From assembly GCA_016206755.1 (NCBI GenBank), contig JACQQZ010000096.1, forward strand, positions 1-7,464: 7,464 bases of DNA, read 5' to 3'. Source of the DNA: Candidatus Omnitrophota bacterium (GTDB taxonomy: Bacteria > Omnitrophota > Gorgyraeia > 1-14-0-20-64-10 > JACQQZ01). Shown here in pieces: positions 5,277-7,464 of the stretch. The notes under the pieces were generated by a model, which made no database searches, had not been told where the DNA came from, and saw nothing but the letters and a program-made list of their open reading frames with translations. The position numbers and the translations under genes are program-made. Numbering within the stretch: the first letter of the stretch is position 1; the number at the start of each line of letters is the position of its first letter.

Positions 5277-7061
5277 ATGACCGATATATGGAAGGCGCAG
5301 GCGGATAGCTGGGGTGAGAAGGCGGCCAAGCCGCAGATGGAGGAGATCCAGCGCTTCATCGAGCAAATCCGAAAACTCTCCGACGGAGAACTCGATCCGG
5401 ACGATTTCAAGAAATTCCGCCTGGAAAACGGCACCTACGGCATCCGCGGCACCACCGACGAGCATATGATCCGCATCAAGATCAAGCACGGCACGGTCAG
5501 CGCCGACCAGATGGACGTGATGGCCGAAATCGCCGAGAAACATGCCACGCCTCAAGTGGGGCACATCACCACGCGCCAAAACATTCAGGTTCATCACATC
5601 AAACGCGCTGAGGTCCCTGGCATCCTCGAGCAGTTGGCCGGAGTGGGCCTGACCACGCGAGAGGCGTGCGGCAACACGGTGCGCACCGTGACGGCTTGTC
5701 CGTATGCGGGTGTTTCCGCGACGGAAATTTTCGATGTGATTCCGTATGCCGAGGCGACTTCGCGTTATTTTCTGCGCCACCCTGTGGCCCAGGATCTGCC
5801 GCGCAAATTCAAGATTGCGTTTGAGGGCTGCAGCGAAGATCATGCCCGCATCCCGATCCACGACGTCGGTGCGGTGGCGATGATCCAGAATGCCGACGGA
5901 AAACCGGCGCGCGGATTCAAGCTCTACGTCGGCGGCGGCCTGGGAACGACGCCATTTTCTGCGGTGTTGTTGGAAGACTTTACACCGGCCGATCTGCTGA
6001 TCCCGTCGATTGAAGCGGTCATCCGGCTCTTTGACCGTTTCGGCGATCGTAAGGACAAGAACCGCGCGCGCATCAAGTTCCTCATCCACAAAACGTGGGG
6101 GGTGGAGGAGTTCAAGAAGCGCTTCATCCAAGAACGGCGCATGACGATTGCCACCAGTGCTGGGCGGGGCTTGTGGCATATCGAGCCGGTGGAGCAAACT
6201 GTGCCCCCCAAGCCGAAACTCGCCGCCAGCTTTTCTTTGCCAACCGCCGCTTTCGATGCGTGGAGGTCGAGCAACGTCTTCAAGCAAAAACAGCCCGGCT
6301 ATGTCGGGGCTCACGTGCGCTGCCCGTTGGGCGATTTGACTGTGCCGCAGATGCGCGGAATGGCCAACGTTTCGCGCAAGTACAACGCCGGCCGGCTCAA
6401 GCTGACGATTCGGCAGAATGTGTTTATTCCGTGGATTCCGGAAGAAGCGCTCCTGCCGCTTTATCAGGACCTGGTCGTACTCGGCATTGCGCACGCCGGC
6501 GGCGAAGAGCTTGTTGACGTCACGCGCTGCCCGGGAGCCGACACCTGCCAGATTGCCATCACCCGCTCCAGGGGGTTGGCGGCAGCGATGGACGGCATGT
6601 TCAACAACGGCGGACGACCGCTTTTGTCATCGGAGACACTCAAACATTTGCAGATTAAAATCAGCGGCTGCCCCAACTCCTGCGGTCAGCACCACATCGC
6701 CGACTTGGGATTCTCCGGTGCGGCCAAATCAATCGACGGGAAAACGGCACCTCACTACCGCATCTATGTCGGCGGAGGCACTATCATCGACAAGGCCAGT
6801 TTTGGAACATACATCGGCCAGACCCCTGCCAAGAGGACACCGGAAGCGGCCAAGCATCTGCTCACCCTTTACCGCGATGAGAAAAAGGGCGAGGAGACAT
6901 TCCGCCAGTGGGTGGACCGTGTCGGCACGCCGCGCCTGACCAAGGAGCTCGAACCGTTCCAGTCGCTTCCTCCGATCGAGAAGGATCCGAAGATGTGGGA
7001 GGACCTCGGGGGCGAAGGCACCTTTAAGCTCGAGATGGGCAAAGGCGAATGCGCGTCGTAA
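5277..7061 (+). CDS. sir: Siroheme/[4Fe-4S] sulfite (or nitrite) reductase, hemoprotein
   Basis: A 594-residue soluble six-electron reductase of the NIR/SIR family, probably taking sulfite to sulfide with ferredoxin or a similar donor. The ATG at 5277 has GGGAGA at 5265-5270. The protein shows the family's internal duplication: ferredoxin-like half-domains with TTRQNIQ (98-104) and LTIRQN (R379), the siroheme region GNTVRTVTACPYAG (132-145), and the cluster/siroheme cysteines C418-x5-C424 (RCPGADTC) and C465-x3-C469 (GCPNSC). All four ligands are present. Length fits the monomeric ferredoxin-dependent class; no flavin or NAD domain is fused. Sequence alone does not cleanly separate sulfite from nitrite reductases. 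The neighbouring cysH and the precorrin-2 genes favour sulfite. The electron donor is unknown. Confidence 0.9.
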   Translation: MTDIWKAQADSWGEKAAKPQMEEIQRFIEQIRKLSDGELDPDDFKKFRLENGTYGIRGTTDEHMIRIKIKHGTVSADQMDVMAEIAEKHATPQVGHITTRQNIQVHHIKRAEVPGILEQLAGVGLTTREACGNTVRTVTACPYAGVSATEIFDVIPYAEATSRYFLRHPVAQDLPRKFKIAFEGCSEDHARIPIHDVGAVAMIQNADGKPARGFKLYVGGGLGTTPFSAVLLEDFTPADLLIPSIEAVIRLFDRFGDRKDKNRARIKFLIHKTWGVEEFKKRFIQERRMTIATSAGRGLWHIEPVEQTVPPKPKLAASFSLPTAAFDAWRSSNVFKQKQPGYVGAHVRCPLGDLTVPQMRGMANVSRKYNAGRLKLTIRQNVFIPWIPEEALLPLYQDLVVLGIAHAGGEELVDVTRCPGADTCQIAITRSRGLAAAMDGMFNNGGRPLLSSETLKHLQIKISGCPNSCGQHHIADLGFSGAAKSIDGKTAPHYRIYVGGGTIIDKASFGTYIGQTPAKRTPEAAKHLLTLYRDEKKGEETFRQWVDRVGTPRLTKELEPFQSLPPIEKDPKMWEDLGGEGTFKLEMGKGECAS

Positions 7062-7081
7062 CACCTACGACTGGACCCCTT

Positions 7082-7162
7082 GCGGGTCCTGCCGCGGCCA
7101 TCTCGCCGACCGTGCTCGCTCACGCTGCGCGCGGCGGCAAGGTGCTCCGGCCGCGTCACCCG
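7082..7162 (+). repeat. Diverged copy of the hemB-inserted repeat element
   Basis: Intergenic segment 20 nt after the reductase stop, with ordered blocks shared with 4482-4608: GCGGGTCCTGCCGC, TCTCGCC, CCGAC or similar, GTGCTCGCT, GCTGCGCGC, GGCAAGG, CTCCGGC and terminal GCGTCACCCG. It is about 81 bp against 127 bp because the hemB copy has an extra middle. The same reading frame is open in both (TVLADAARSGK in hemB, TVLAHAARGGK if this copy were translated). A small GGACCC/GGGTCC inverted repeat (7073-7088) overlaps its left edge. No 9-bp duplication is seen around it, so it may be older or have a different left boundary. The remaining non-coding sequence (7062-7081 and 7163-7188) shows no other recognisable feature. 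Confidence 0.7.
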
Positions 7163-7188
7163 TCCTCGGTCTTTTCTCACCCACTTCT

Positions 7189-7455
7189 ATGACACTCTCT
7201 AACATTCCTAAAAATACCTATGCAGTTTGTTACATGGATGTATTGGGGTATGGAGATTATGTGTCTAAGCACTGGGATAATCCTCAGCAAATGCAGAAGA
7301 TAGAAAATAGGTTTTGGAAAGCCCTAGAAGTTATTGATCATACGTGGACTCAGAAAACACAAGCAAATGAGGAATTTATCGAACAGAAAAGACTTATTTG
7401 GAAACAAACAAATATTCGATTGATTTCAGATTCATTATTAATACAAACGCGCTAA
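7189..7455 (+). CDS. A+T-rich ORF of unknown function, possibly a truncated cyclase-like gene
   Basis: An 88-codon frame with composition quite unlike the operon: about a quarter to two fifths G+C by eye, many AAA/ATT/TTA codons. ATG 7189 has no convincing ribosome binding site. The N-terminal strand YAVCYMDVLGYGDYV (D17) followed, after a helical Gln/Lys-rich stretch, by IRLISDSLLI (D81) resembles the first half of a nucleotidyl-cyclase-like fold, where two aspartates bind metal; this is a pattern impression, not a secure family match. Such proteins normally run well past the SDS strand, but this frame stops at 7453. The neighbouring frame is open from 7437 to the window end (ending ALNNV), so a one-base deletion, assembly error or genuine truncation is possible. 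Composition suggests horizontal acquisition. Confidence 0.5.
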   Translation: MTLSNIPKNTYAVCYMDVLGYGDYVSKHWDNPQQMQKIENRFWKALEVIDHTWTQKTQANEEFIEQKRLIWKQTNIRLISDSLLIQTR

Positions 7456-7464
7456 ATAATGTGA

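Noticed and set aside
5256..6494. Long open frame (412 codons) on the minus strand opposite the reductase gene
   Set aside because: It mirrors the codon structure of the well-supported reductase, is rich in Arg/His/Ala as expected for antisense of G+C-rich coding DNA, and shows no domain.
7062..7188. Translated small protein from the open frame through the intergenic repeat
   Set aside because: The frame has no start codon with a ribosome binding site after the reductase stop, and it is explained by the low stop-codon density of G+C-rich repeat DNA.

Overview
This window is a compact bacterial operon on the + strand. It joins assimilatory sulfate reduction to the synthesis of siroheme precursors. 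The order is cysH (5' end missing), a small peptidoglycan-binding lipoprotein, an M67/JAMM metallopeptidase, hemC, a cobA-hemD fusion, hemB and a siroheme-dependent sulfite (or nitrite) reductase. The first six genes touch or overlap, except for a 17-nt gap after cysH, so they read as one transcription unit with translational coupling. The reductase follows after a 98-nt gap and has its own strong ribosome binding site.

The genes fit one pathway. HemB and HemC convert 5-aminolevulinate to hydroxymethylbilane. The HemD half of the fusion closes it to uroporphyrinogen III, and the CobA half methylates that to precorrin-2, the siroheme precursor. CysH reduces activated sulfate (APS type, by its cysteine pattern) to sulfite, and the siroheme/4Fe-4S reductase takes sulfite to sulfide. 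The dehydrogenase/ferrochelatase step from precorrin-2 to siroheme is not in the window. The M67 peptidase may belong to a sulfur-carrier-protein route to cysteine, but this is inference from its neighbours.

The most interesting signal is a small inserted element in hemB. A 135-bp segment (4474-4608) is flanked by a perfect 9-bp direct repeat, CTGACATCT. Together they add exactly 48 codons in frame, just after the zinc-cysteine loop of porphobilinogen synthase. Removing them leaves 327 residues, the normal family length. A shorter, diverged relative lies between the reductase and the last ORF (7082-7162), and its homology ends at the same base as the hemB insert. This looks like a dispersed, protein-coding-compatible mobile repeat, comparable in concept to the palindromic elements that sit inside Rickettsia genes. 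A separate 21-bp perfect inverted repeat fills the hemB-reductase gap.

After about 7190 the sequence becomes strikingly A+T-rich. It carries an 88-codon ORF of different composition that may be a truncated or frameshifted cyclase-like gene of foreign origin. The lipobox lipoprotein points to a Gram-negative-type envelope. The moderately high G+C content, APS-type CysH and CobA-HemD fusion suggest a little-studied environmental lineage, perhaps near the PVC group/Omnitrophota, but the taxonomic guess is weak.
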